Source: Chaunax sp. Z400 (lineage: Eukaryota > Chordata > Actinopteri > Lophiiformes > Chaunacidae). Taken from it: a DNA stretch of 64,000 bases. Shown here piece after piece: positions 12,441 through 26,500 of the stretch (position 1 is its first letter; each line of letters starts with the position of its first letter). The notes below the pieces were generated by a model. It ran no database searches. It saw only the letters and a program-made list of their open reading frames with translations, and was not told the origin of the DNA. The translations under genes and the position numbers were made by a program. The stretch covers positions 141,501 through 205,500 of the forward strand of contig CM075184.1 of NCBI GenBank assembly GCA_037577475.1, written 5' to 3'.

Positions 12441-15400
12441 TGTTGTTGTTCTAATGAGTCTATAGGTTTGTGTTGTTGTTCTAATGAGTCTATAGGTTTT
12501 ATGTTTTTGTCATATTGAGCCTATGGGTTTTTGTTGTTGTTCTATTGATCCTATAGGTTTGTGTTGTTGTTCTATTGATCCTATAGGTTTGTGGTGTTGT
12601 CATATTGAGCTTATAGGTTTTTTTGTTGTTCTATTGATCCTATTGGTTTGTGGTGTTGTTGTATTGATCCTATAGGTTTTTGTTGTTGTTATATTGAGTC
12701 TATAGGTTTGTGTTGTTGTTATATTGAGCCTATAGGTTTGTGTTGTTGTCATAATGACCCTATAGGTTTGTGTTGTTGTTATATTGAGCCTATAGGTTTG
12801 TGTTGTTGTTCTATTGAGAATATAGGTGTGTGTTGCTATATTCAGCCTATAGGTTTGTGTTGTTGTTACATTGAGCCTATGGTTTTGTGTTGTTGTTACA
12901 TTGAGCCTATAGGTTTGTGTTTTTGTTATAATGAGCCTATAGGTTTGTGTCGTTGTTCTATTGATCCTATAGGTGTGTGTTGTTGTTCTATTGATCCTAT
13001 AGGTTTGTGTTCTTGTTACATTGAGCCTATAGGTTTGTGTTGTTATACTGAGCGTAACGGCTCGTGTTGTTGTTATATTGATCCTACAGGTTTGTGTTGT
13101 TGCTATATTGAGTCTATAGGTTTGTGTTGTTGTTACATTGAGCCTATAGGTTTGTGTTGTTGTTACATTGAGCCCATAGGTTTGTGTTGTTGTCATAATG
13201 ACCCTATAGGTTTGTGTTGTTATATTGACCCTATAGGTTTGTGTTGTTGTTATAATGAGTCTATAGGTTTGTGTTGTTGTTATAACGATCCTATAGGTTT
13301 ATGTGTTTGTCATATTGAGCCTATAGGTTTGTGTTGTTGTTATAATGAGTCTATAGGTTTGTGTTGTTGTTCTAATGAATCTATAGGTTTTATGTTTTTG
13401 TCATATTGAGCCTATAGGTTTTTGTTGTTGTTCTATTGATCCTATAGGTTTGTGTTGTTGTTCTATTGATCCTATAGGTTTGTGGTGTTGTCATATTGAG
13501 CCTATAGGTTTTTTTTATTGTTCTATTGATCCTATTGGTTTGTGGTGTTGTTGTATTGATCCTATAGGTTTTTGTTGTTGTTATATTGAGTCTATAGGTT
13601 TGTGTTGTTGTTCTATTGAGCCTATAGGTAGTGTTGTTGTTATAATGAGCCTATAGGTTTGTGTTGTTTTTGAGCCTATAGGTTTGTGTTGTTGTTATAT
13701 TGAGCCTATAGGTTTGTGTTGTTGTTACATTGAGCCCATAGGTTTGTGTTGTTGTCATAATGACCCTATAGGTTTGTGTTGTTATATTGACCCTATAGGT
13801 TTGTGTTGTTGTTATAATGAGTCTATAGGTTTGTGTTGTTGTTATAACGATCCTATAGGTTTATGTGTTTGTCATATTGAGCCTATAGGTTTGTGTTGTT
13901 GTTATAATGAGGCTATAGGTTTGTGTTGTTGTTCGATTGAGCCTATAGGTTTGTGTTGTTGTTATAATGAGCCTATAGGTTTGTGTTGTTTTTGAGCCTA
14001 TAGGTTTGTGTTGTTGTTATATTGAGCCTATAGGTTTGTGTGGTGACATTGAGCCTATAGGTTTGTCTTGTTGTTATAATGAGCCTATAGGTTTGTGTTG
14101 TTGTTATAATGAGTCTATAGGTTTATGTTGTTGTTACACTGAGCCTATAGGTTTGTGTTGTTGTTATAATGAGCCTATAGGTTTGTGCTGTTGTTCTATT
14201 GAGCCTATAGGTTTGTGTTGTTGTTATAATGAGCTTATCGGTTTGTGTTGTTGTTATATTGAGCCTATAGGTTTGTGTTGTTGTCATAATGACCCTATAG
14301 GTTTGTGTTGTTGTTATATTGAGCCTATAGGTTTGTGTTGTTGTTCTATTGAGAATATAGGTGTGTGTTGCTATATTCAGCCTATAGGTTTGTGTTGTTG
14401 TTACATTGAGCCTATGGTTTTGTGTTGTTGTTACATTGAGCCTATAGGTTTGTGTTTTTGTTATAATGAGCCTATAGGTTTATGTTGTTGTTACACTGAG
14501 CCTATAGGTTTGTGTTGTTGTTATAATGAGCCTATAGGTTTGTGTCATTGTTCTATTGATCCTATAGGTGTGTGTTGTTGTTCTATTGATCCTATAGGTT
14601 TGTGTTCTTGTTACATTGAGCCTATAGGTTTGTGTTGTTATATTGAGCGTAACGGCTCGTGTTGTTGTTATATTGATCCTACAGGTTTGTGTTGTTGTTA
14701 TAATGATCCTCTAGGTTTGTGTTGTTGCTATATTGAGCCTAAAGGTTTGTGTTGTTGTTACATTGAGCCTATAGGTTTGTGTTGTTGTTACATTGAGCCC
14801 ATAGGTTTGTGTTGTTGTTATAATGACCCTATAGGTTTATGTTGTTGTTATAATGATCCTCTAGGTTTGTGTTGTTGTTATATTGATCCTCTAGGTTTGT
14901 GTTGTTGCTATATTGAGCCTATAGGTTTGTGTTGTTGTTACATTGAGCCTATAGGTTTGTGTTGTTGTTACATTGAGCCCATAGGTTTTGTTGTTGTCAT
15001 AATGACCCTATAGGTTTGTGTTGTTATATTGACCCTATAGGTTTGTGTTGTTGTTATAATGAGTCTATAGGTTTGTGTTGTTGTTATAACGATCCTATAG
15101 GTTTATGTGTTTGTCATATTGAGCCTATAGGTTTGTGTTGTTGTTATAATGAGTCTATAGGTTTGTGTTGTTGTTCTAATGAGTCTATAGGTTTTATGTT
15201 TTTGTCATATTGATCCTATAGGTTTGTGTTGTTTTTCTATTGATCCTATAGGTTTGTGTTGTTGTTCTATTGATCCTATAGGTTTGTGGTGTTGTCATAT
15301 TGAGCCTATAGGTTTTTTTTGTTGTTCTATTGATCCTATTGGTTTGTGGTGTTGTTGTATTGATCCTATAGGTTTTTGTTGTTGTTATATTGAGTCTATA

Positions 15401-15553
15401 GGTTTGTGTTGTTGTTATAATGAGCCTATAGGTTTGTGTTGTTGTTCTATTGAGCCTATAGGTTTGTGTTGTTGTTCTATTGAGCCTATAGGTTTGTGTT
15501 GTTGTTCTATTGAGCCTATAGGTTTGTCTTGTTGTTATAATGAGTGTATAGGT

Positions 15554-18500
15554 TAATATGTGTAGTATCTACAGTATGAATAGTATGTATAGTATAAATA
15601 GTATGTATAGTATAAATAGTATGTACAGTATGTAGAGTATGTATAGTATGTGTAGTATGTACAATATGAATAGTATGTATAGTATGCATAGTATGTACAG
15701 TATGTATAGTATGTACAGTATGAATAGTATGTACAGTATGTATAGTATGTACAGTATGAATAGTATGTACAGTATGAATAGTATGTACAGTATGTATAGT
15801 ATGTACAGTATGAATAGTATGTACAGTATGTATAGTATGTACAGTATGAATAGTATGTACAGTATGTATAGTATGTACAGTATGAATAGTATGTATAGTA
15901 TGAATAGTATGTATAGTATGAATAGTATGTATAGTATGTACAGTATGAATAGTATGTATAGTATGTACAGTATGAATAGTATGAATAGTATGTAGAGTAT
16001 GTAGAGTATGTATAGTATGTATAGTATGTATAGTATAAATAGTATGTACAGTATGAATAGTATGTATAGTATGTACAGTATGAATAGTATGTATAGTATG
16101 TATAGTATGTACAGTATGAATAGTATGTATAGTATGTACAGTATGATAGTATGTATAGTATGTACAGTATGAATAGTATGTATAGTATGTACAGTATGAA
16201 TAGTATGAATAGTATGTATAGTATGTACAGTATAAATAGTATGTACAGTATGAATAGTATGTATAGTATGTACAGTATGAATAGTATGTATAGTATGTAC
16301 AGTATGACTAGTATGTATAGTATGAATAGTATGTACAGTATGAATAGTATGTACAGTATGAATAGTATGTACAGTATGAATAGTATGAATAGTATGTATA
16401 GTATGAATAGTAGTAGTATGTGTAGAATGAACAGTATGTATAGTATGAATAGTATGTATAGTATAAATAGTATGTATGGCATGTATAGTATGAATAGTAT
16501 GTATGGTATGCATGGTATACATAGTATGTATAGAATTTATATGTATAGTATGAATAGTATGTATAGTAGTAGTATGTGTAGAAATAATAGTATGTATAGT
16601 ATGTATAGTATGAGTAGTATGTATAGAATGAATAGTATGTATAGAATGAATAGTATGTATAGTATAAATAGTATGTTTAGTAAAAAATAGTATGTATAGT
16701 ATGAATAGTATGTATAGTATGCATAGTATGTATAGTATGCACAGTATGAATAGTATGTATAGTATAAATAGTATGTACAGTATGTACAGTATGTATAGTA
16801 TGTATAGTATGAACAGTATGTACAGTATGAATAGTATGAATAGTATGTACAGTATGAATATGTATAGTATGTACAGTATGAATAATATGTATAGTATCTA
16901 CAGTATGAATAGTATGTATAGTATAAACAGTATGTTTAGTATGTATAGTATGAATAGTATGTATAGGATGTACAGTATGAATAGTATGTATAGTATGAAT
17001 AGTATGAATAGTATTTACAGTATGAATAGTATGTATAGTATGTGCAGTATAAATAGTATGTGCAGTATGAATAGTATGTATAGTATGTATAGTATGAATA
17101 GTATGTATAGTATGTATAGTATGTACAGTATGTATAGTATGTACAGTATGTATAGTATGTACAGTATGTATAGTATGTACAGTATGAATAGTATGTACAG
17201 TATGAATAGTATGTATAGTATGAATAGTGTGTATAGTATGAATAGTATGTATAGTATGTACAGTATGAATAGTATGTACAGTATGTATAGTATGTACAGT
17301 ATGAATAGTATGTACAGTATGAATAGTATGTATAGTACGAAGAGTATGTACAGTATGAATAGTATGTATAGTATGTACAGTATGAATAGTATGTATAGTA
17401 TGTACAGTATGAATAGTATGAATAGTAGTAGTATGTGTAGAATGAATAGTATGTATAGTATGAATAGTATGTATAGAATGAATAGTATGTATAGTATGAA
17501 TAGTATGTATAGTATGTACAGTATGAATAGTATGTATAGTATAAATAGTATGTATGGCATGTATAGTATGAATAGTATGTATGGTATGCATGGTATGCAT
17601 AGAATTTATATGTATAGTATGAATAGTATGTATAGTATGTATAGTAAAAAGTAGTATGTATAGTATGAAGAGTATGTATAGTAGTAGTATGTGTAGAATG
17701 AATAGTATGAATAGTATGTATAGAATGAATAGTATGTATAGTATAAATAGTATGTATATGTATGTATAGTATGAATAGTATGTATAGTATGTACAGTATG
17801 AATAGTATGTATAGTATGTACAGTATGAATAGTATGTATAGTATGAATAGTATGTATAGTATAAATAGTATGTATAGTATAAATAGTATGTACAGTATAA
17901 ATAGTATGTATAGTAGGTACAGTATGTATAGTATGTATAGTATGTACAGTATGTATAGTATGTATAGTATGTACAGTATGAATAATATGTATAGTATGTA
18001 CAGTATGAATAATATGTATAGTATCTACAGTATGAATAGTATGTGTAGTATATACAGTATGTTTAGTATGAATAGTATGTATAGTATGAATAGTATGTAC
18101 AGTATGAATAGTATGTATAGTATGTACAGTATGAATAGTATGTATAGTATGTACAGTATGAATAGTATGTATAGTATGTACAGTATGAATAGTATGTATA
18201 GTATGTACAGTATGAATAGTATGTACAGTATGTACAGTATGTACAGTATGTATAGTATGTATAGTATGAATAGTATGAACAGTATGTATAGTATGTACAG
18301 TATGTATAGCATGAATAGTATGTATAGTATGTACAGTATGTATAGTATGAATAGTATGTATAGTATGTATAGTATGTACAGTATGAATAGTATGAATAGT
18401 ATGTACAGTATGAATAGTATGAATAGTATGTACAGTATGAATAGTATGTATAGTATGTATAGTACGAATAGTATGTATAGTATGAGTAGTATGTATAGTA

Positions 18501-21500
18501 TGTACAGTATGAATAGTATGTACAGTATGTACATTATGAATAGTATGAATAGTATGTACAGTATGAATAGTATGAATAGTATGAATAGTATGTACAGTAT
18601 GAATAGTATGTATAGTATAAATAGTATGTATAGTATAAATAGTATGTGTAGTATGTATAGTATAAATAGTATGTACAGTATGTATAGTATGAATAGTATG
18701 TACAGTATGTATAGTATGAATAGTATGTATAGTATGTATAGTATGAATAATATGTATAGTATGTACAGTATGAATAGTATGTGTAGTATGAATAGTATGC
18801 ATAGTATGAATAGAATTTATATGTATAGTATGTATAGTAAAAATAGTATGTATAGTATGAATAGTATGTATAGTAGTAGTAAGTGTAGAATGAATAGTAT
18901 GTATAGTATGTACAGTATGAATAGTATGTACAGTATGTACATTATGAATAGTATGAATAGTATGTACAGTATGAATAGTATGTATAGTATAAATAGTATG
19001 TATAGTATAAATAGTATGTGTAGTATGTATAGTATAAATAGTATATACAGTATGTACAGTATGAATAGTATGTATAGTATGTACATTATGAATAGTATGA
19101 ATAGTATGTACAGTATGAATAGTATGTATAGTATAAATAGTATGTATAGTATAAATAGTATGTATAGTATGTATAGTATAAATAGTATGTACAGTATGTA
19201 TAGTATGAATAGTATGTACAGTATGTATAGTATGAATAGTATGTATAGTATGTACAGTTTGAATAGTATGTATAGTATGTACAGTATGACTAGTATGTGT
19301 AGTATGAATAGTATGCATAGTATGAATAGTATGTAGTGTATGTACAGTATGAATAGTATGTATCGTAGGAATAGTATGTATAGTATGAATAGTATGTATA
19401 GTATGTGCAGTATGAATAGTATGCATAGTACGTATAGTATGTATAGTAGGAATAGTATGTACAGTATGAATAGTATGTATAGTATGTATAGTATGAATAG
19501 TATGTACAGTATGAATAGTATGTATAGTAAAAATAGTATGTATAGTATGAATAGTATGTATGGTATGCATGGTATGCATAGTATGAATAGAATTCATATG
19601 TATAGTATGAAGAGTATGTATAGTATGAATAGTATGTATAGTATGTATAGTATGAATAGTATGTATAGTAGTAGTATGTGTAGAATGAATAGTATGTATA
19701 GTATGAATAGTATGTATGGTATGCATGGTATGCATAGTATGTATAGAATTTATATGTATAGTATGTATAGTAAAAATAGTATGTATAGTATGAATAGTAT
19801 GTATAGTAGTAGTATGTGTAGAATGAATAGTATGTATAATATGTATAGTATGAATAGTAGTAGTATGTATAGAATGAATAGTATGTATAGTATGAATAGT
19901 ATGTATAGTATGTAAAGTAAAAAATAGTATGTATAGTATGAATAGTATGTATAGTAGTAGTATGTGTAGAAATAATAGTATGTATAGTATGTATAGTATG
20001 AATAGTATGTATAGTATGTAAAGTAAAAAATAGTATGTATAGTATGAATAGTATGTATAGTAGTAGTATGTGTAGAAATAATAGTATGTATAGTATGTAT
20101 AGTATGAATAGTATGTATAGTATGTTTAGTAAAAAATATTATGTATATGTATGTATAGTATGAATAGTATGTATAGTAAAAAATATTATGTATATGTATG
20201 TATAGTATGAATAGTATGTATAGTATGTATAGTATGTACAGTATGTATAGTATAAACAGTATGTTTAGTTTGAATAGTATGTATAGTATGAATAGTATGT
20301 ATAGTATGTATAGTATGTACAGTATGAATAGTATGAATAGTATGAATAGTATGTATAGAATAAACAGTATGTTTAGTATGAATAGTATGTATAGTAGGAA
20401 TAGTATGTACAGTATGAATAGTATGTATAATATGTATAGTATGAATAGTATGAATAGTATGTACAGTATGTATAGTATGTATAGTATGAATAGTATGTAT
20501 AGTATGAATAGTATGTACAGTATGAATAGTATGTTTAGTATGTTTAGTATGTACAGTATGAATAGTATGTATAGTATGAATAGTATGAATAGTATGTATA
20601 GTATGTACAGTATGAATAGTATGTACAGTATGAATAGTATGTATAGTATGTACAGTATGAATAGTATGTACAGTATGAATAGTATGTATAGTATGTACAG
20701 TATGAATAGTATGTATAGTTTGTACAGTGTGAATAGTATGTATAGTATGAATAGTATGTATAGTATGAGTAGTATGTATAGTATGTACAGTATGAATAGT
20801 ATGTATAGTATAAATAGTATGTACAGTATGTATAGTATGAATAGTATGTACAGTATGAATAGTATGTATAGTATGTACAGTATGAATAGTATGTATAGTA
20901 TTTACAGTATGAATAGTATGTATAGAATAAACAGTATGTTTAGTATGAATCATATGTATAGAATAAACAGTATGTTTAGTATGTATAGTATGTATAGTAT
21001 GAATAGTATGTATAGTATGCACAGTATGTACAGTATGTACAGTATGAATAGTATGTATAGTATGTACAGTATAAAAGTATGTATAGTATGTACAGTATGA
21101 ATAGTATGTACAGTATGTACAGTATGAATAGTATGTACAGTATGAATAGTATGAATAGTATGTATAGTATGTATAGTATGAATAGTATGTATAGTATGAA
21201 TAGTATGTACAGTATGAATAGTATGTATAGTATGTACAGTATGAATAGTATGTACAGTATGAATAGTATGTATAGTATGTACAGTATGAATAGTATGTAT
21301 AGTATGTACAGTATGAATAGTATGTACAGTATGTACAGTATGTATAGTATGTATAGTATGAATAGTATGAATAGTATGAACAGTATGAACAGTATGTATA
21401 GTATGTACAGTATGTATAGCATGAATAGTATGTATAGTATGTACAGTATGAATAGTATGTACAGTATGAATAGTATGTATAGTATGAATAGTATGTATAG

Positions 21501-23593
21501 TATGTATAGTATGTACAGTATGAATAGTATGAATAGTATGTACAGTATGAATAGTATGAATAGTATGTATAGTATGTATAGTACGAATAGTATGTATAGT
21601 ATGAGTAGTATGAATAGTATGTACAGTATGTACATTATGAATAGTATGAATAGTATGTACAGTATGAATAGTATGTATAGTATAAATAGTATGTATAGTA
21701 TAAATAGTATGTGTAGTATGTATAGTATAAATAGTATGTACAGTATGTATAGTATGAATAGTATGTACAGTATGTATAGTATGAATAGTATGTATAGTAT
21801 GTATAGTATGAATAGTATGTATAGTATGTACAGTATGAATAGTATGTGTAGTATGAATAGTATGCATAGTATGAATAGAATTTATATGTATAGTATGTAT
21901 AGTAAAAATAGTATGTATAGTATGAATAGTATGTATAGTAGTAGTATGTGTAGAATGAATAGTATGAATAGTATGTACAGTATGATTAGTATGTACAGTA
22001 TGAATAGTATGTATAGTATGTACAGTATGAATAGTATGTATAGTATAAATGGTATGTATGGCATGTATAGTATGAATAGTATGTTTGGTATGCATGGTAT
22101 GCATAGTATGTATAGAATTTATATGTATAGTATGTATAGTATGTAAAGTAAAAAATAGTATGTATAGTATGAATAGTATGTATAGTAGTAGTATGTGTAG
22201 AAATAATAGTATGTATAGTATGTATAGTATGTATAGAATGAATAGTATGTATAGTATAAATAGTATGTTTAGTAAAAAATATTATGTATATGTATGTATA
22301 GTATGAATAGTATGTATAGTATGTATAGTATGTACAGTATGAATAGTATGTATAGTATAAATAGTATAAACAGTATGTATAGTATAAACAGTATGTTTAG
22401 TATGAATAGTATGTATAGTATGAATAGTATGTATAGTATGTACAGTATGAATAGTATGTATAGTATGTATAGTATGAATAGTATGTATAGTATGTACAGT
22501 ATGAATAGTATGTATAGAATAAACAGTATGTTTAGTATGAATAGTATGTATAGTAGGAATAGTATGTACAGTATGAATAGTATGTACAGTATGAATAGTA
22601 TGTATAGTATGAATAGTATGTATAGTATAAATAGTATGTATAGTATAAATAGTATGTATAGTATAAATAGTATGTGTAGTATGTATAGTATAAGTAGTAT
22701 GTACAGTATGTATAGTATGAATAGTATGTACAGTATGTATAGTATGAATAGTATGTATAGTATGTACAGTATGAATAGTATGTGTAGTATGTACAGTATG
22801 ACTAGTATGAATAGTATGTACAGTAGGAATAGTATGTATAGTAGGAATAGTATGTATAGTACGAATAGTATGTATAGTACGAATAGTATGTACAGTACGA
22901 ATAGTATGTACAGTATGAGTAGTATGTATAGTATGTACAGTATGTATAGTATGTACAGTATGTACATTATGAATAGTATGAATAGTATGTACAGTATGAA
23001 TAGTATGTACAGTATGAATAGTATGTATAGTATAAATAGTATGTATAGTATAAATAGTATGTGTAGTATGTATAGTATGTGTAGTATGTATAGTATAAAT
23101 AGTATGTACAGTATGTATAGTATGAATAGTATGTACAGTATGTACAGTATGAATAGTATGTATAGTATGTACAGTATGTACAGTATGTACAGTATGAATA
23201 GTATGTATAGTAGGAATAGTATGTATAGTATGAATAGTATGTACAGTATGAATAGTATGTACAGTATGAATAGTATGTATAGTATGAATAGTATGTATAG
23301 TATGTACAGTATGAATAGTATGTACAGTATGAATAGTATGTACAGTATGAATAGTATGTATAGTATGAATAGTATGTATAGTATGTACAGTATGAATAGT
23401 ATGTATAGTATGTACAGTATGAATAGTATGAATAGTATGAATAGTATGTATAGTATGTACAGTATGAACAGTATGTATAGTATGAACAGTATGTATAGTA
23501 TGTACAGTATGAATAGTATGTATTGTATGTACAGTATGAATAGTATGTATAGTATGTACAGTATGAATAGTATGTACAGTATGTATAGTATGA
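15554..23593. repeat. 9-bp unit minisatellite, AGTATGWAY (copy 1)
   Basis: Units AGTATGTAT, AGTATGAAT and AGTATGTAC alternate for 8 kb, with minor variants (AGTATAAAT, AGTAGGAAT, AGTAGTAGT, AGTAAAAAT). Longer composite motifs recur, for example a TATGGTATGCATGGTATGCA cluster followed by GAATTTATATGTATAG near 16500, 17580, 19560, 19716 and 22085. The 9-bp unit keeps several frames open on both strands (MYSMNS on plus; HTIHTV and ILYILF on minus), which gives open frames of up to 709 codons that I do not regard as genes. The array ends abruptly inside the last preserved exon of the DDE-like gene. Confidence 0.96.
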
Positions 23594-26500
23594 ATACATG
23601 TAGCTTGACCCCTCCCCTGGTCACTTCCCCCGTCTTCGTGTAGAGCTGCACTCCCTCTGGGTCCTGGATGCAGTGGAGGTGGCGACGCTGGGTCCTCCAG
23701 ATCTCCCCCATCCTGGCGCGGTCAATCAGCGGGACCCCCATGGTGTCCACAGCATTCCAGAAGTGATCCAGCACCTCCTGGATCAGACGGTCGGCTTCTG
23801 GCTGCGCCCTGATCCGCCGCCGGCAGTGAGGGGCCATCTCAGGAATGGTCAGGTGGACGATGGCACCCGTCCCCATCTGGGACTGCTTTGCCCTCTTCAG
23901 CCGCTCCACATCCTCCCCGTCCCACTCAAAGATGGCAGTGGACAGGCGGGACATGAAGGGGCCGTACAGCAGGTGGGCGTCGGTGGTGACGCCCCTCGCG
24001 AAGCGTCGCAAGAGGTGCCACACATCCAGGCGGACCATCAGCTGGTCCCACTCACCAAACATCAGCCCGACCTAACAACGAATCATCAATCGGTCAGTCG
24101 TTTTAAATGGCAGCTGCAGTCAGCAGTGTGTCTGTGTGTGAGAGACGCCACGGTACCTTGGGCTGGTGGTTGCGAGTGCAGCAGTCCCGGTCCACGTAGA
24201 GCACCTGAGGGGGTGCCACCCTGGCCTCCCTGTAGCGCCGCATGAGCCCCTGCGCCATGGCTACCAGTCCATCCCCCTCGCAGGCGGTGAGGACGGAGAT
24301 GAGCACCTGCCCGTACTCGTTGCCCACGTTGGTCACCCATCCTGCTGTCCCAGCGGCCTTACCGGCCAGTTTCTTGGTCATCTGCATGAGACACAGTGAA
24401 GAACATTGTCACGTCACACACCGATTATACTTTCAAATAGTAAACATTGTCGGACACACTGAGAGCACAATCCATAGAAATGCGTGCATCTTCCTAATCA
24501 CAGCTCACCTTCTTGGTGGAGTCCAGCTTCAAAATGCTGCCAAACACCGAGGTAAGCCTGGCCTTGGTCTCCGGCAGGCGGGCGAGGGCGTCCCGCACGT
24601 ACACGGAGAGCAGCCAGGACGCAGAGGGCACCGGTGGCATCTTTGGCAGCTGCTGCAGGTCCTGCTGTTCCGTGACGCCGAGCAACTCCAACACAGAGAG
24701 GTAGCGGATGACGCGCCCCGCCCACTCTGAGCTGTGCTGCTCCCTCAAGGTTTTTCTGAGGCAAGCCGCACTGTTGCCCAAAGTGCGCTCCCTCAAATGC
24801 CCCACCACCGCCTTGTCGCAGGACAACCTGAGTGTGTGGTGAAGAGGTCAATCGTGTGCTATGCTGCAGTAAATAATTGAATGAATAAATAAATACACAA
24901 GCCTTCTTATTTCTGCTTACTTGTAGGTCAGGATGGCAGGAAACTGCATCTGGTGCCCCAGGTCCAGCTGGTCCATGATATCCTGGGACCAGGCAGCAAC
25001 CTTGCGCTTACATGACAGGCATTCCAGGTACTCCGTGCCCATGAAGTACCAGCCTGTCATGTCCAGGACCCTCCGCACCGTCTTGTACAGACCAGCCCCT
25101 GTGAGTTTGTGGCCACATCCCTTGCACACAAACCTGCACGCCCACATCCTGTAGGGCGCCCACAGGAAGAAGCGTGTGTGAAAAAAGGGATGGCACGAGG
25201 CAGGGGGCTGCGCGTACAGGGGCCGGTCTCCTGGGGGGGACCACCAGAGATGGAGGTCACTGACGAGGACGGGATGTCCTCCCACACCTCTGGTGAAGAG
25301 AGCTCGGCCCAGCCAGTCCTGCTGCTCCACCGGCAGCGCCTTCCTCCACTTCTTGGGCAGCAGCTGCAACGTTCACATCGCATCCGTCAGTACTATTTTA
25401 AGTACTAATATCATTTTGCTTATTACTAGAAAATTATATCTCACCTCTGCACCGGTGGAGGTGGGCTGCGCGAGCTGTTTGGGGGGAGGGGGTCCTGAAG
25501 GTCCTGGGCGGGCGACAGGTGCTGCGGCATCCCTGGCAACTGCAAATTTCAGCCAGCCAGTCAGTCAGTCAGTCAGTCAGCCAGCCAGCCAGTTGAACGA
25601 CTGACAGGACATGGCGTACAAAAAACCAAAATGCACTCACGCTGAGAGTCGACCTCCACAGCAGCGGCGACGAGGACGTCGTCCGTCAGGTCACCGGATG
25701 CAGCGCCTGCACAAGAAGTGAATGTAGGACTGTATGACATTTGCACTTTTAACAGGACTCGTGAGACGCCTACACAACAAGGGGAGAGGGTCTTACTGGT
25801 CGACGGACGTGCTGTGTCCTGGCGGGCAGGCGGAGTAGCCGCTGGAATTCTGGCCGCTGCATCCTGGTTGGTGCGACCGACCAAGTACACCTGCAGCTGC
25901 TTCAGCCGCGACCCGGCCTGTGGCTTCTGGCGCGTCACCCACTGCACGTACCTATGGACAAACAGGGCAAACCGAATGAGTGTTTTCTCCATAGTTGACC
26001 TGTGAATTTTTACAATTGAAAAATGATGACTTCTCAATACTCACGTCCTGCTCTCCCGGTCAGTTGCTTCGTACAGTGAAGCATAGGTCCTGCTGGCGTG
26101 CACCCCAAAACCTACGCAACACTTATCCATGCCCCTCACCGACTCTGCTCCCTCCCACATCCGCCGCTCCTTCACTGCCACCATGACAGGTGGAAAGAGG
26201 GCAGCATAGGAGGTGAGGGCGTTTTTGTTGGCCTCGAGGCGAGACTGGGAGGTGCCCCCCCTCCCATCCATCTCCCCCTGATGAGAGACGATGATGCTAA
26301 CTGCATAGCCAACATCGTTGCTCAATAGCCATTTCAATGTCTGACCCCTGTACTGTCCAAACTGGAGCTCTGTTTCACTGAGCACCAGTTCAGGGCAGCC
26401 TGGGTCACCTCCCGCAGCCTTGACCTTGGTCACTGCCTCCTCCCTCACCCTCTCAGGCAGCTTCACCTCGAACGACCTCACAGTGTCTCGGCCACCCTTC

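Larger units (their letters stand above)
1..15553. repeat. 30-bp minisatellite array (15.5 kb)
   Basis: The array is made of a 30-bp unit of the form TATAGGTTTGTGTTGTTGTT followed by a variable tail (ATATTGAGCC, ATAATGAGTC, CTATTGATCC and similar). The purine/pyrimidine bias is strong: the plus strand is G/T-rich. Because 30 is divisible by 3 and most variants avoid stops, the plus strand reads as a decapeptide repeat (CCCYIEPIGL-like) for up to 335 codons, and the minus strand as TTTQTYRLNI-like. Shortened units of about 24, 25 and 27 bp are interspersed; the 25-bp ones shift the frame. There is no promoter, no consistent start and no flanking gene structure, so I read the array as non-coding satellite. 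It begins before position 1 and ends at the switch to the 9-bp array near 15553. Confidence 0.97.

Noticed and set aside
1..15553. Long cysteine-rich open frames (for example 14006-15013, 335 codons) as genes
   Set aside because: They follow the 30-bp repeat period, occur on both strands, have no splice, promoter or 3' signals, and end wherever a shortened unit shifts the frame.
1..23593. CRISPR array
   Set aside because: There are no constant repeats with unrelated spacers and no cas genes; the units are contiguous, variable satellites in a eukaryotic setting.
15553..23600. Open frames MYSMNS, HTIHTV and ILYILF (up to 709 codons) as proteins
   Set aside because: They are the 9-bp repeat read in different frames on both strands. 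Only the frame joined to the DDE-like exon at 23594 has any biological reason to be translated.
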